Source: Nothophaeocryptopus gaeumannii (taxonomy: Eukaryota > Ascomycota > Dothideomycetes > Mycosphaerellales > Mycosphaerellaceae). From it: a DNA stretch of 64,000 nucleotides. The stretch lies in NCBI GenBank assembly GCA_031771865.1, contig JASISA010000002.1, positions 372,001 through 436,000 on the forward strand, read 5' to 3'. Position 1 is the stretch's first letter. Every line of letters begins with the position of its first letter. A program made the translations under genes and the position numbers. The notes under the pieces were generated by a model, which did not search any database, was not told the DNA's origin, and saw nothing but the letters and a program-made list of their open reading frames with translations. Below are positions 22,353-33,736 of the stretch, piece after piece.

Positions 22353-23504
22353 TCATGCAAAATGTAGTCCCTCCTGATTGAAGCCGTACAGCATCTTTAA
22401 GAAGTCGCCTTCGTCGCACAATCTCGCACGCTTGTCCGCGAGCTCGTTCTCTTCCAAGACCTTCTTCACCTTCGATCGAACGAGCTCGGCGACCTTCCCT
22501 TTTCGCTTTCGATTGGGATTGTCTGCCAGCTTTTTCGCCTTCTGATCTTGTGCCTCCTTGAAGAAGTCCGGCACGTCGTCCTCATCATCCACATCCATCA
22601 TGCCATTTAAGTCGTCACCATCATCTGCCGCATCCTCCATCTCCATGTCGTCGCCGCTCTCTGATGGTCCATCTTCAAGCGCGATATCATTCTGTGCACA
22701 GAAAGTTCTGTAGTTTGATTCCAGCATCGCCATTACACTATTCGTCCCCAAAAACGAGCTCCTCAACACCCTGTTCTTCCTCACAAAGCATACTCTGAGC
22801 AATCCGTCCCACTCATCATAGCTGATCTGCGGTCTCGGGTTCTTCGGCGATATCCGCACGACGTTGCTCTCAACCTGCGGCGGTGGGTTGAAGTTGTTCT
22901 TGCCCACTTTCATGACGTGGTCCACCTTGGCCCACATCTGACAGTTCACACTCAGTCTTGAAAATAACTTATCACCCGGCTTCGCGAAAAGACGCATCGC
23001 AAATTCGCGCTGAAACATGAGCACGCAGCTTCTTGGTGACGGACTCGTAGCCAGCAACTTGAAAGTCAAAGGCGAAGAGATCTGATATGGTGTATTCGAT
23101 ATGCACACGTCAAAATACGGCAGTTCCTCCATCTTGATCACATCTCCCAAAATCAACTCCAACCTCTTCGCAGCGGGCGTCCCTTGAAATCGCTTCGTCA
23201 ATTCGGCAGCCATGCGAGGATCTTGCTCCACGGCGATCACTCGTTTCGCTTTCTCGAGGATGCGGGTTGTGAGGTTGCCTGTTCCGGGACCGACTTCGAG
23301 GACGATATCTGATTGCTTGACATCGGCTTTATCGACGATGGCTTGGGCGACGCCGGGGTTCTTGAGAATGTGCTGGCCGATGTCTGTGTTCATTTTGAAG
23401 ATGTTGTTCGCGGTGCCTGAGGCTTTGGATTTGCGCGTGGCGGCGCCGGCGTAGGGGTCGGATTTTGAGATGCCATTGCTGGCCCTGCGATTCGGTTTGG
23501 GCAT
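22353..23504 (-). CDS. DIM1: 18S rRNA N6,N6-dimethyladenosine transferase
   Basis: Dim1 dimethylates two adjacent adenosines near the 3' end of 18S rRNA during 40S maturation in nucleolus and cytoplasm, using S-adenosylmethionine. This single-exon frame encodes 383 residues. The SAM-binding motif I is 'LEVGPGTGNLTTRIL' at about residues 69-83. 'AVEQDPRMAAEL' and 'LGDVIKMEELPYFDVCISNTPYQISSPLTFKL' (catalytic NTPY near residue 137) follow. The C-terminal domain contains 'NNFNPPPQVESNVVRISPK' and 'FVRKNRVLRSSFLG'. A fungal acidic insert (~residues 275-315, rich in Asp and Glu) precedes the conserved tail 'CDEGDFLKMLYGFNQEGLHFA'. Order, length and motifs all match the KsgA/Dim1 family. Confidence 0.95.
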   Translation of the reverse strand: MPKPNRRASNGISKSDPYAGAATRKSKASGTANNIFKMNTDIGQHILKNPGVAQAIVDKADVKQSDIVLEVGPGTGNLTTRILEKAKRVIAVEQDPRMAAELTKRFQGTPAAKRLELILGDVIKMEELPYFDVCISNTPYQISSPLTFKLLATSPSPRSCVLMFQREFAMRLFAKPGDKLFSRLSVNCQMWAKVDHVMKVGKNNFNPPPQVESNVVRISPKNPRPQISYDEWDGLLRVCFVRKNRVLRSSFLGTNSVMAMLESNYRTFCAQNDIALEDGPSESGDDMEMEDAADDGDDLNGMMDVDDEDDVPDFFKEAQDQKAKKLADNPNRKRKGKVAELVRSKVKKVLEENELADKRARLCDEGDFLKMLYGFNQEGLHFA

Positions 23505-23605
23505 CTTGGGCGTTGTATGTTAGGAGAGCAAGCAAGTGTGTAGTGGAAGTTGTACTTATGCGAAGTGTGGTCGAAGTTTCGGATCGCGCGGAATAGGTTC
23601 CTCGG

Positions 23606-24309
23606 ATGCCTGAGGCCCCTAAACCTTGGAAGCAGACTTACCATCAGTCCAATACTCCTTTCCCTACCAACCCTCGATTATCACATCAGCCTCCCCGCTG
23701 GCAGCACTGAAATACGAACAACTGGGCTCACTCAATGTGGTGCCTGCGACTACGGCACGCTCAACCTTCATGCTCGTCTATCACAGCAACTTCGATGAAA
23801 GGGCCCTTCCCTTTGACGACGGTACGATCCTTCACGGCCACATCTTTACGACTTCGATGGAGTCCTGAGGGTCCAAGTCATCTACTGTTCAGCTAACAAA
23901 GAACCCCGAGACGCCACGCTGTCCTGTATATGACGAGAGATACTTCCATCTCCTCCTGGCCGCCTATCAGTTGGCTCCCGTGCAAGTTGCAAGTAATAAA
24001 ACGGCCAATCTGTGGCTTTACCATCCAACGACACCTGACGCATGGCACTACTACAATTTGTTCTTTGTTGATAAAATTAAAGCAGAGGGACGTCGGTCAG
24101 CCCGTCCAGATGCCCAGAAGGCATACGCGCAATTTGCGCTCCAAGCCTCTTATGTCATGCGCTTGCAAGGTCATTCGAACGAAGCAGGACGATTGCAGGA
24201 CATGGTCAAGGCTAGAATGCCCTCAGTCTGGCACAGACGGTCGAACGTCTTCGAAGAACTTGCCTCGGATCCCAAGCTCGAAGCTCTACGTCGTGGAAAG
24301 GCCCAATGA
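23606..24309 (+). pseudogene. Hypothetical gene with in-frame stop, probably decaying
   Basis: One reading frame from about 23623 to 24309 looks protein-like on both sides of a TGA at 23866-23868. Before it is 'STFMLVYHSNFDERALPFDDGTILHGHIFTTSMES'; after it is 'CPVYDERYFHLLLAAYQLAPVQVASNKTANLWLYHPTTPDAWHYYNLFFVDKIKAEGRR', then a helical end to 24309. Between 23869 and 23925 a different frame ('RVQVIYCSANKEP') also looks coding, which suggests compensating indels. A 48-nt GT-AG intron (23822-23869) would remove the stop but also a coding-looking stretch. No in-frame ATG precedes M at 23770; an ATG at 23606 is in another frame. I do not know the family. Confidence 0.45.
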
Positions 24310-25450
24310 CGTTCATAGACCACTTGAGTGCAATCGTGACGGTGTCCACGGGCGAAATGTGTCGAAGATTCGATCTCCCTTCAACCTGTATGTCACCACA
24401 ATCTTTGGACTATTACGACTCTTCTCTCGCCCGTTGAAACAATCGTTCTGATGACCGCGAGCCGCTGCATCTCGGCATACTGTACTTTGAGCAGTGGAGC
24501 AATCATAACAGGCTTCATAGCTGGTCAACTGAGGACACTCCGCGAGCCTCTCAGACCTGCTGCGTCTATCATCAAAGAGCTCTGTGCTCTCGCTCTTTTT
24601 AACACCTCAATGGGTACCGGCTATACGATCTGTTCAGCCACGAACGGCATCTTACGGCTGCATGGCGTCGAACCGAACGACGTCGTCGCAGCACGCTACC
24701 CCGCTGACCCTTTGCACAAGTCGAAAGACTAACACCTGCTCTCGCAAAAGCTTCTGAAATGGTGCAGCATGGTGATCGAAAGCATTTTCGCACAGCGTGT
24801 GGCTTGCCACGTATAGGCAACTACTTCAAAACTCGCTCTGTCGTTTGGTGCTACATGTTTCGACGCCGAGTATTGACTTCATCGAAACGCGAAGCTTCTT
24901 TTCCACATACCAGCACGCGTAGCGCCACGTGCGGTGCCGCAGTGGAACGCACATCCCAGTCTCGTGGAATGTTCGCCGCAAAGGTTGTTTATTTATGCAA
25001 GCTTCATCACGGTAGGGAAAAGGTCATGGTTTCAGATGCATGATCATCCCTTCCATCCGGTGGATGTCTATTTCCGCTTCTTGTCATTTCTGCGCTCGTT
25101 TTCTTGTTGACTCTGAGCGTTACATCTTTGATAGCTACATATGGGCCGTCTTTCATCTTTTCGGCACGACTGCCCTCCCACAAGAACTTGGACCTTATGA
25201 CAGAATCGACCTGCGAAACGATCGACAAGACGAATAGAACGTGCACAGCGAGCATCTCTAGAGACAACGGCATTATCAGCATAGCGACCAAGCATCTAGA
25301 CTATCGACAAGAACATCAACAGCACATCTACGCAAGTCCCAGACACAGCACATCAGTTCAACATACCACACAACCCTCTAGAGCCACGAAAACAAACACA
25401 GCTACTCCTCCAAATCTCGCCCTCAACAAAGCCAAAACACGACCTTCACT
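24310..25450. other. Intergenic, one weak small frame
   Basis: This 1.1-kb stretch contains a 93-codon plus-strand frame at 24451-24732 (start MTASRCISAYC, later 'GVEPNDVVAARYPADPLHKSKD') that could be a small gene or an exon, but I cannot support it. The last ~150 bp are adenine/cytosine-rich (ACACAAC-type) and look like the 5' leader of the secreted-protein gene. Confidence 0.35.
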
Positions 25451-25765
25451 ATGCATCACCCACTCCTCCTCTTACTCACCTACATATCCCTCCCCCTCGC
25501 CTTCCCACCAAGCATGATCTTCAACCGCCAACAATTCCAATGCTACGCCGTTACATGCTATCAACCCATTGGCGGAGATGAAAGTTGCTATCAATCATGT
25601 GGAGGGTATTGTGGACAGCAAAGCAAATGTATTGCCTATAATGATGGAGGGAGCACGCCGGGGTATTTGCCACCGCCAGCGCCGTATGGCTCTGCAGCAG
25701 GGGTTAGGAGAGAAGGTGGAGTGCTGTTGTCGTGGTTGGGGAGGAGTGGGAGGGGGCATTGGTAG
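25451..25765 (+). CDS. Small secreted cysteine-rich protein (effector-like), 104 aa
   Basis: This is a 104-residue single-exon frame with an N-terminal signal peptide (MHHPLLLLLTYISLPLAFP). A compact domain of six cysteines in about 31 residues follows (QCYAVTC..ESCYQSCGGYCGQQSKC), enough for three disulfides. The tail is low-complexity, Pro/Gly-rich then basic. Small size, signal peptide and even cysteine number match fungal effectors or antimicrobial-like secreted proteins. I recognise no named family. The tail may not be functional; a splice to another end cannot be excluded. Confidence 0.62.
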   Translation: MHHPLLLLLTYISLPLAFPPSMIFNRQQFQCYAVTCYQPIGGDESCYQSCGGYCGQQSKCIAYNDGGSTPGYLPPPAPYGSAAGVRREGGVLLSWLGRSGRGHW

Positions 25766-26370
25766 CGGCGTGAGGGCAAGAGCGTGATGGGAGGGTGGTG
25801 TGATGGGAGTGCGGTGTGCTGAGGACGGTGTGATCAGACAGTGATGAACTGATGAAAGGAGGAAGTAGAGCCCACCAGCGGCGTCCTGAGGAGACAGCAT
25901 GAACAAGCATCACGAAGCATCAATCACGAGGAGTTCGCAGGAAACGAGACGCAGGTAAGGGGGCATGTCGTTGCTGCGAAGCATGTTTTGCTGGGATCTT
26001 GCTTGTAGGGATATCCAGATTTCGACAGGGGTTTGCATCCATGCCGGGCAGGGGTTTGACACTGCCTCGGATATTTATAGAGCATTTTGGTCGACGGCAC
26101 TTGGACTCACAGTGAAAGTAATTGAGTTTGCGTTGACTTCTTGAGCGCCGGCCTCAAATTGAATACGAGAGCACGAGTGTAACACGGGTCTGGCTTCTAA
26201 TAGTTGCCGTGAGATCAACCAAGTATGCAGCTCAGCTATCAATCTTGTCCGATGATCCATGATATACCGACCGCCTTCGATCGCATCTGGAACGGCACTC
26301 TGCTATGAGCGGTTCCTAACGATCAATCTTCTTTTGATGTTCTTTGATGCTCATCCTGTCGTTTCAAGCT
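25766..26370. other. Intergenic, G/T-biased stretch, no gene
   Basis: This 605-bp region starts with a strand-biased low-complexity segment (repeated GGGAG, GTGTGATG, GGTGTG around 25770-25850). The remainder has no credible gene. Confidence 0.4.
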
Positions 26371-27257
26371 TCATATCCAGCAACACAAGCTCGACTGAGT
26401 GTTTCTAAAAGGTTGTCCTGCAGCTCCCTTGTCTCTCTTTCCAAGACCCTCAAACCATCTCTTCAACTTCGCATGTCTAGTGGCGGCAACTTCAAGCTGA
26501 ATGGAGAGAAAGACTTGTAACCAAATCGTAGCCAGTTTCTTGACCCCAAAGCTCTTCAGTAGGAGCTTCGCCACTCCTCCTGCACCTTCAATGCCAGCAC
26601 CTTCCGCAGCTATCTGCCGCATCTGTGTACGGAAACAGGTGAAGTGGTCTGGCAGGATCTCGTCGATCATGGCCGTTAGTTCGTACTCGATACCCTCATC
26701 GGGCTCGCCGAACCAAGCTACCCTGCCGTTCTTGAAGGTGAAGAAGTCGATGCATCTAAGCTCGGTTGGTCGACCGTTGTGGTCTCGTGGACCTTCACCG
26801 TCCGGGACTTGCATACGGAAGAGGACGTTGCGGAGTTTGAAATTCTTCAAGAGGGGATCTAAGCTTCGTCAACTCTTGTTCTCTGTTTCTCAGAGGCGTA
26901 TTGGTCCAGTGCTCGCTCACCTTTCGCCAACTCCGAAGCGCCCTTGCGCAACTGGTAGTGGAGCCGCGCGCGGTTGTCGAGCGTGATCTAATAGACGAAT
27001 TTCCCAAATGCGAAGAGGGTACACATCTATTCGAATCGAATTTGCTGGCATGCCGGTGCAAAAGGTGGCGGTCAGTAGGTTCTGATCTCGATGCGGTGCT
27101 CCTCTCCATCGACTTCATCCCCTACCGCATCGTCTCCGCTAAACAGCACGAAGTCGTAGATCTTCGCTCTGAGTTTCGCCGGCAACTTGAGAAAGCGACA
27201 GTTCGGCTGAGCCGAGCGCAACGGCCTTGGCTCTTGCTTGGCTCGGAGCGGCATCAT
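26371..27257 (-). pseudogene. Dead 'LPxELR' paralogue with three in-frame stops
   Basis: This is a relative of the 21304-22104 gene. It starts 'PNCRFLKLPAKLRAKIYDFVLFSGDD', reaches 'HRIEIRTY' and then meets TGA (27074-27072). In the same frame it continues 'PPPFAPACQQIRFE', TAG (27029-27027), 'MCTLFAFGKFVY', TAG (26990-26988), 'ITLDNRARLHYQLRKG'. A 62-nt GT-AG intron (26920-26859) still joins it in phase to the second exon (26858-26371), which reads 'LLKNFKLRNVLFRMQVPDGEGPRDHNG' and is intact. The paralogues have ordinary residues at all three stops. Three stops without frameshift mean inactivation by point mutation. The second exon alone could still be predicted as a gene, which would be misleading. 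Confidence 0.78.
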
Positions 27258-27453
27258 AGGCGAGTCGCGCTTGATGAACTAATGTTGGCGAGCAAGGCTA
27301 GATGTTGTTCGAAGTAAGGCATGCCTGAGGCGTGAAAGCTGGTGTTTTTCGCGCGCATTGCGCAGAGTGAAGATTTGACTCGGCGTGGAGTGAAGTTGTG
27401 CTAAGAATGTTTTGAGTGAATGAAAGTCGATAGGCCATTGTGCGAAGCTTGAT

Positions 27454-27834
27454 ATGCAGACCTTTCACATGCTTGGAGACCTCCTGCTTAGCTCCTGCCA
27501 TTTCGACAAAATGTCCACATTCATCATGCACTTACCATCGATTCTCATGCGTCGAAAAGACAGAATGTGGCAGCCACGAAAACAATGTCGCCTACTTCAG
27601 CTCCCGGTTGAGCTGCGCAACGAAATCTATCGCCTCGTTCTTGTTGGAGACTCCAGAAACCGCATCGAGTTGCGCGATCTAAGACGCCAGCGCCTTTCAG
27701 CGACTTGTCCGCAAATTCGAGCTGAGTCTCTCTCTTACTTCTTCGCATATGCGCCGCTCACCTACTCGGTGGGACATGACCTTCGATTCCACCCGCTCGA
27801 GCTCATGGAGAGACACACCAAGGGATGGCTTTAG
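27454..27834 (+). pseudogene. Truncated 'LPVELRN' paralogue, 126 codons
   Basis: The frame from ATG 27454 carries the family's first block (CRLLQLPVELRNEIYRLVLVGD) and second block (SATCPQIRAESLSYFFAYAPLTYSVG), but stops at 27834 after 126 residues. Family members run to 260-290. Downstream, another frame shows 'AYQPDGVAEPGVLFAM', resembling the 'RIPNDEGPHDP' block, so a frameshift near 27810-27840 is likely. It lies head to head with the dead copy at 26371-27257, about 200 bp away. It may be a short functional gene, but truncation is more likely. Confidence 0.55.
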
Positions 27835-29145
27835 GATGCGCATACCAACCAGATGGCGTTGCTGAACCTGGAGTGCTATTTGCTATGGCCGGACATCGAC
27901 AGCGGCGAGGACGCTATTTCCTTCCCGACGGCCTGGAATCGACGTTTCATTATGAAAATCGAGCGCCCCTCACATGGAAGTCGTAGAGCATTCAAGCACG
28001 GAGGCTCGCGTGCGCAGACTACTTAGCATCGAAGGGATGAAGATTGAGCGTGTTTTCAACAAAGTTCGTATGTTTCGGCCCCTGTTGCAAGTAAGCCAAG
28101 TGCTGACAGTATGGTAGGAGAAGCAGCTGAGAGGCCCGATCAATGCAATGAAGCTGATGCGGCGCATCGTGGGGACGAATTGGCTGTTCTGGTGCCTTTG
28201 GGGGCGGTCATGCGAGGGATCGCACATACTGCTCATGGGATTTTGCGAGTCGTTGAGGCATACGCAGAGTACAGGAGACGACGAAAGGACGCAAAAGGCA
28301 GCGAGACGGTGAGAGCAAGAGTATCCCCATTCCACAGTCCAAACTGCTGCTCTCGTATCCCACCAATTCTTTGATCGTATTATGGGCGCGTACCTCAGCA
28401 CCGCTCTTATCTTCAGCATCAATACATCATCCGCTCTTCACCGAATTATCCCGATCCTGGACCTATACCTATGTTTGCTCTTCAGTCTTCAGGATCGCGG
28501 TCGTTTTCCAAACTCTCGCGATGAATCTAGTCTGGAAAGGCGGCGTCCAAGACAAGACAAATCTCTGCCGCTCAGGTTGCGGTTGCCGGTGCGGCGTAGC
28601 AAATAGCTACAGGAGTAGTGGAATCGCGCAGCCGTAAGTGATAAAAGCCGTGGGGGAGACGCAGGAACAGCATCCTGACCACAGGCACCGGGAATCCATT
28701 GCAATTTACACCTCCTGCCATGCTCTTGCTATTACCACAGGCCTTCGGTGTCCCTTGCTCCTGGTTTGCACGACACAAGAGCGGACAGAGACTTCGTGCT
28801 GTCGTTCACTTACCCCAGCCCTTCCCCCTTTAGCGAGCCTCTAAGCCCATCTCGGCGCAAAGTTGCATAGTTTGTGGAGTTTGTGGAGTACCCGCCCTCG
28901 GGCTCGGCGAGATGAGCTATCACGCTCCAGCTTGGACGACGATCCGTTCGCCCATTCGACCGGTTGGCACTCAAATGACCGGGTCCTAGATGCGGTGGAG
29001 CTCAGCAAGCATTCCTGTCCAGATGTACAAGGGCATCCTCACTGCATGGTCAAGAGTAGGTGGTGGTAATAAGCTCTCCTTTTGTACCCGCAATTGTCGA
29101 TGACCTTGCTCGTCATACAAGCTCACGAGCGTACGATCCGTCGCA
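27835..29145. other. Intergenic with remnants, no supported gene
   Basis: The first ~200 bp probably contain the decayed 3' part of the truncated paralogue. The rest to 29145 has only short frames on both strands without motifs. The acyl-CoA synthetase promoter must lie at its end; no clear TATA box is seen. Confidence 0.4.
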
Positions 29146-31249
29146 ATGTCTCCTCATAAGCAGGACGAAGCATGGGAAGCTCACCAAAAGGACCCCGAGA
29201 AGTTTTGGATGCACCAAGCCGAACATGTTCAATGGCACAAGGCACCGAAGACCACATTCAAGAGATTCAACAAGAAGCTTCCCTCTGGCGTCGAGCACCA
29301 GAGCTGGCAGTGGTATCCTGATGGCGAGATCAGTACTTCATACAACGCCGTCACAAGGCACGTCGAAGCCGGCCTTGGAGACAACATCGCGATCAAGTGG
29401 GACAGTCCAGTCACAGGCAAGAAAGAAAATATTACATATGCGAAGCTGGAAGAGGAAATCAGTATACTGGCAGGAGCACTGCGAGAAGAAGGTGTGCGAA
29501 AGGGCGACGCGGTTATCATATACATGCCCATGATACCCGCGGCATTGATTGGAATGCTAGCAGTCGCGCGACTAGGAGCCGTACACGCAGTGGTATTTGG
29601 AGGGTTCTCAGCTTCCTCTCTGGCACAGCGAATCGAGAACTGCAAAGCAAAGGCCATCCTGACTGCTAGCTGCGGGATCGAAGGCGCAAAGGGCCCTCTC
29701 CCGTACGAGCCAATGATCAAAGGAGCAATCAAGCAATCAAAGCACAAACCAGCTCGAGTGTTGATTTGGCAAAGAGACGAGCATAGGTGGAACAATACCG
29801 ACAGGTTGGAAGGTGAAAGAACGTGGCAGCGAGTGGTCAAGTCGGCGCGAGATCGCGGCGTGAGAGCAGAGAATGTTCCCGTCAAGAGCAATGATCCGCT
29901 GTACATCATCTACACATCAGGCACGACAGGTCAGTGAACAAGCGTGCTCTGAGTGAGTGCATACTGATTTAAGGCCAGGCGTTCCCAAAGGTGTAGTCCG
30001 CGAGGTGGGTGGGCACGCAGTTGGGCTCAATTTCACTGTTCGCTATGTCTTTGGTATTCGAGGGCCGGGTGACGTTCTGTTTACTGCAAGCGATATTGGC
30101 TGGGTAGTCGGACACTGTTATATCGTCTATGGCCCACTCTTCGCGGGCGCGACGACGGTGCTCTTCGAAGGCAAGCCAGTCGGGACACCCTCAGCGGACA
30201 CTTTCTGGCGCATTCTCGAAGAGCACAAAGTCAACACGATGTTTACGGCACCAACAGCCCTCCGCGCTATTCGAAAAGAGGACCCCGGAAACAAGTTCTT
30301 CAAGAAGCGAGGCGAAAGTGGCGGACTGAAGAACCTCAAAGCTCTCTTCCTCGCCGGAGAACGCAGCGAACCCGCAATCGTCAACATGTACGACGAGCTC
30401 GTCCACAAATACTGCGCACCCAACGCCACAGTAATCGACAACTGGTGGTCGTCCGAATCCGGCTCACCCATGACCTCCCTCTCCCTCCTCCCAGGAACAG
30501 GCCTCAACTTCACCGACCACGAATTCTACAAACCCCTCCCCATCAAACCCGGCTCAGCAGGAAAACCCGTCCCCGGCTTCGACATCAAAATCGTAGACGA
30601 CGAAGGTACCGAACTCCCCAAAGAATCCCTCGGAAATATCGTCCTCTCCATCCCCCTCTCCCCCACAGGCCTGACAACCCTCTGGCAAGATGAAGATCGT
30701 TTCTACCGCGGCTACCTCAAACGCTTCAATGGCAAATACATCGACACCGGAGATGCGGGTATGATCGACGCCGATGGATACGTACATATCATGTCCCGCG
30801 CAGACGATATCATAAATGTAGCTGCACATCGCCTATCCACGGGCGCAATGGAACAAGCCATCTCCTCTCACCCGTCCATCACCGAAGCTGCCGTTGTCGG
30901 TATCCCCGACCCCATGAAAGGCCACGCTCCCTTCGCATTCGTCGCAATCGCTGACCCGCCTCCGGACCTTCTCAAAGACCTAAACTCTCGACTTCGACAT
31001 CATATCGGACCTATCGCGAGTCTGGCAGGTTTTATCGCCGCTCCGGGGGTGATTCCGAAGACGAGATCGGGAAAGACATTGAGGAGGTGTTTGAAGGAGA
31101 TGTTGGAACATGCTGTTCAAGGGGAGTATGATAAGGAGGTTGTGTATCCGGCTACGATTGAGGATGCGAGTGTGGTTGAGAAGGCGAAGAAAGCTGTTAA
31201 GGAGTACTTCACTAATGGGGAGGGGGCGAAGATTAAAGCGAAGTTGTAG
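29146..31249 (+). CDS. Acetyl/propionyl-CoA synthetase (ACSS3-like)
   Basis: This AMP-forming short-chain acyl-CoA synthetase activates acetate or propionate with ATP and CoA. Two exons (29146-29929, 29979-31249) with a 49-nt intron encode 684 residues; the join restores the phosphate-binding loop 'YTSGTTGVPKGVVREVGGHAVG'. Order: an ACAS N-terminal domain with 'FWMHQAEHVQWHKAP' (residues ~20-35); 'VVFGGFSASSLAQRI'; the P-loop; 'DIGWVVGHCYIVYGPL'; 'DNWWSSESGSPMT'; 'KYIDTGDAGMIDADGYVHIMSRADDII'; and the catalytic Lys in 'IPKTRSGKTLRR' near residue 627. The 'NVAAHRLSTGAMEQAI' hinge resembles ACSS3/PrpE propionyl-CoA ligases more than Acs1/FacA. I see no clear mitochondrial presequence. Confidence 0.9.
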
Positions 31250-31371
31250 AAACGCTGATTATGAAGAGATGTAGGCTGTACGTATTGTGTATGTATGTCA
31301 TGCTCATGACTTGAACGAACACTTCACACATTACACATTACCACACCACCCATTAGTTCCTCTCATTATCT

Positions 31372-33736
31372 CTATACCATAACCTCCCTCTTCCCCCAGG
31401 CGTGCGCCCCAATAACCTGCTGCACATTAACCTTCCTCTCCTTCTCCTCCCACAACTTCCTCGTCATGAACCGATAAATCCACTGTGCATCCCCCATATA
31501 ATCTATATCATGATCACTATCCGTAAAAGCCATCATCTCCATCTGCGCCGGACTAACACCCTCATCAACCATCAAATCCACAAACGCCGCAGTATTCTGG
31601 TAATGAACATTATCATCCCCCGTCCCATGCATAACCGCAAATCCACCCCTCGCATTCTTGAAACCAGTCGCATTCCTCACAGCGGTCTCGTTGTATCCCG
31701 CTTCGTTCTGTTCAAAGGTTTTCATGTATCGTTCTGTACACATACTGTCATAGAGTCGATGGTCTGTTACTGGTGCTTCCATTAGGCCAAAGGAGAAGAC
31801 GTCTGAATCGGCTTCGAGGACTTTGGCTGTGAGGAAGCCGCCGTAGGACCCGCCCCACATAGCAACATGCTCTGCGTCGATGAAGCTATTCTGGGCGATT
31901 AGTTGCTTCGCAGCCCAGATTTGGTCTTGTGTTTCGTAGCGGCCGAGGTGCTTGAGTACGGTGGCACGGAATGCGCGGCCTTTGAAGCCCGTGCCACGGT
32001 TGTCAACAGTGTAGGTGATGTATTGGAGCTCGGGCTCAGAGGAGATGTAGGCGACCCAGCCGAGGGGCTGAAAGCTCTTGTCGACTCTCTGTGCTCCAGG
32101 GCCGCCGTAGGTTATGAAGAGGACTGGGTACTTCTTCGTCGGGTCGAAGGTGGGTGGCAGACGCTGCATGACGTTCAAGCTGAAACCATCCGGGTGCTGT
32201 AGCTCGAAGTAGGTAATGTTCGGGAGATTGTACGCTGTGATATTACTCACAAGCACTTCGTTCGAGGTAAGAACGGAGAGTGGTGTCGATGAGTTGACGG
32301 CATAGAGCTCTTGGTATGGCACGTCTGGGCCTAGGTAGTAAAGCAGGTAATAGTCCCCCTTGTCGGAGAACGAAGCAAACCAGTATGCCGGTACTGAGAC
32401 GTCAACAATGGCTTTCTTTTCTCGTGTGCGGAAGTTCACAGAAAAGACATGGCGCTCCGTGGAATGATGCTCGGTCGACGTATAATATATCAAGCTTCGC
32501 TTGGTATCGACTTTGAGAATGGTACCCACTTCCCAGTCACCGGAAGTCAAGGTGATCGGGTTGCCGCCAGAAACCGGGTAGAGGTATATGTGCATCCAGC
32601 CACTCTCGTCAGAAAGATCGACATAGTAGGTGCTAGAGTTCCCATAATAGCCTTGAGTACTGTTAATCTGGCCGATGTATGAGATGGCGAGTGAGTTGTC
32701 GAGCCATCCGTCTGTTCCATCTCGCTCGCGAACAATCTTGGAGGTCTTCGAAACAGGATCGACGACAACATGCTTCTCCAGAGCTTGTACTCGATTGAAG
32801 GCCCGGTATATGAGAGCCGAGTGCGCGTCTGTGACCCAAGCGACTTCGCCTACGATAAGGTCGTTTGCTGGAAACGCATCGATGGGCACCTGCGAGTACG
32901 TACTCGTTCGTGGCAAGGTCCAAGATGTTGAGCTGCACGGTAGGGTTCGTACTGCTGACCTTCGGATACCGCAATTCCAACTCGCGAGGATACGGCGGAG
33001 CGACCTGCTGATTGTTCATGTAATACGGAATGCGATATGTGGCGACGCCAGTCTCGTTGAAGCTCAGGAAGGCCATATATTTGGCATCTGGTGAGAACCA
33101 CAAAGCAGATCGGTCGGTGAGGATCTCCTCTTCATACACCCAGTCTGGTACAGCATTGAACATGTCAGGGCTGCCATTGTTCGTGACTTGACTGACTGTA
33201 CCGTTGTTGTATACATAGAGATTGTTTCCTCGCACGAAGGCAATTGCTTCTCCGACAGGCGCGAACTCGGCGTACTGGATATCTCCAACCTGGTCAGCTA
33301 CGAGAGGTGTAGTCTCTCCACTTGCAATGTCTTGGATCAGGTAGTTGGCAAAGTATGAGTGCCGATATTGCTTGGTGTGGTTGGTAGCCCACAAGAGTCT
33401 CTTTTTGTCTGGGCTTGCCCAGTAATTGTAAGCGTGCTTCGGTAACTTGTCTGCTGCCACGAATGTCTGGTTGTCACCAGTCGCGACGTTCACGATAACC
33501 AAAGCTCCTTCTTCGGTGTCAGTCAGATATTGTCCATCTGTTTCGCCGGAGAGCCAGTGCGCGGTGCGCTGGATTTGGTAGTTGATCCCGTAAGGCGTGG
33601 TCTCGTTGTAGGTCAAGATGCGATGGCCATTGCCAGTCGGTTGATGAGGCTTTCGTGGAGGATCAATGGCAGCTATGAGAGGTATCAATATGCTCCACGA
33701 TAAGATGGTCGTCAACACCATGTTGCCCAGCGGCAA
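31372..33736 (-). CDS. Dipeptidyl peptidase IV (S9B), interrupted by a frameshift
   Basis: This secreted or membrane-anchored serine peptidase removes X-Pro/X-Ala dipeptides. The ATG at 33736 starts a hydrophobic segment (LTTILSWSILIPLIAA). The beta-propeller carries the substrate-binding double Glu in 'DWVYEEEILTDRSALWFSPD' and 'LRYPKVSSTNPTVQLNILDL'. The hydrolase domain has the nucleophile in 'MWGGSYGGFLTAKVL', Asp in 'HGTGDDNVHYQN' and His in 'DSDHDIDYMGDAQWIYRFM'. The frame changes at about 32889-32900: the first part ends '..LATNEY' and the second resumes 'VPIDAFPANDLIVGEVAW'. Skipping the 10 bases 32890-32899, or one base, restores one ~784-residue protein, normal for fungal DPP4. The upstream 70-nt GT-AG option would delete the conserved YPK..NPTV block. 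Either a real frameshift or an assembly error. Confidence 0.85.

Noticed and set aside
24451..24732. 93-codon plus-strand frame
   Set aside because: It has an ATG and a plausible C-terminus, but no family features and no support for splicing to neighbours.
32890..32959. A 70-nt GT-AG intron that would repair the DPP4 frame
   Set aside because: It would remove 'VSSTNPTVQLNILDL', which with the preceding YPK is conserved across DPP4 proteins, so it must be coding.
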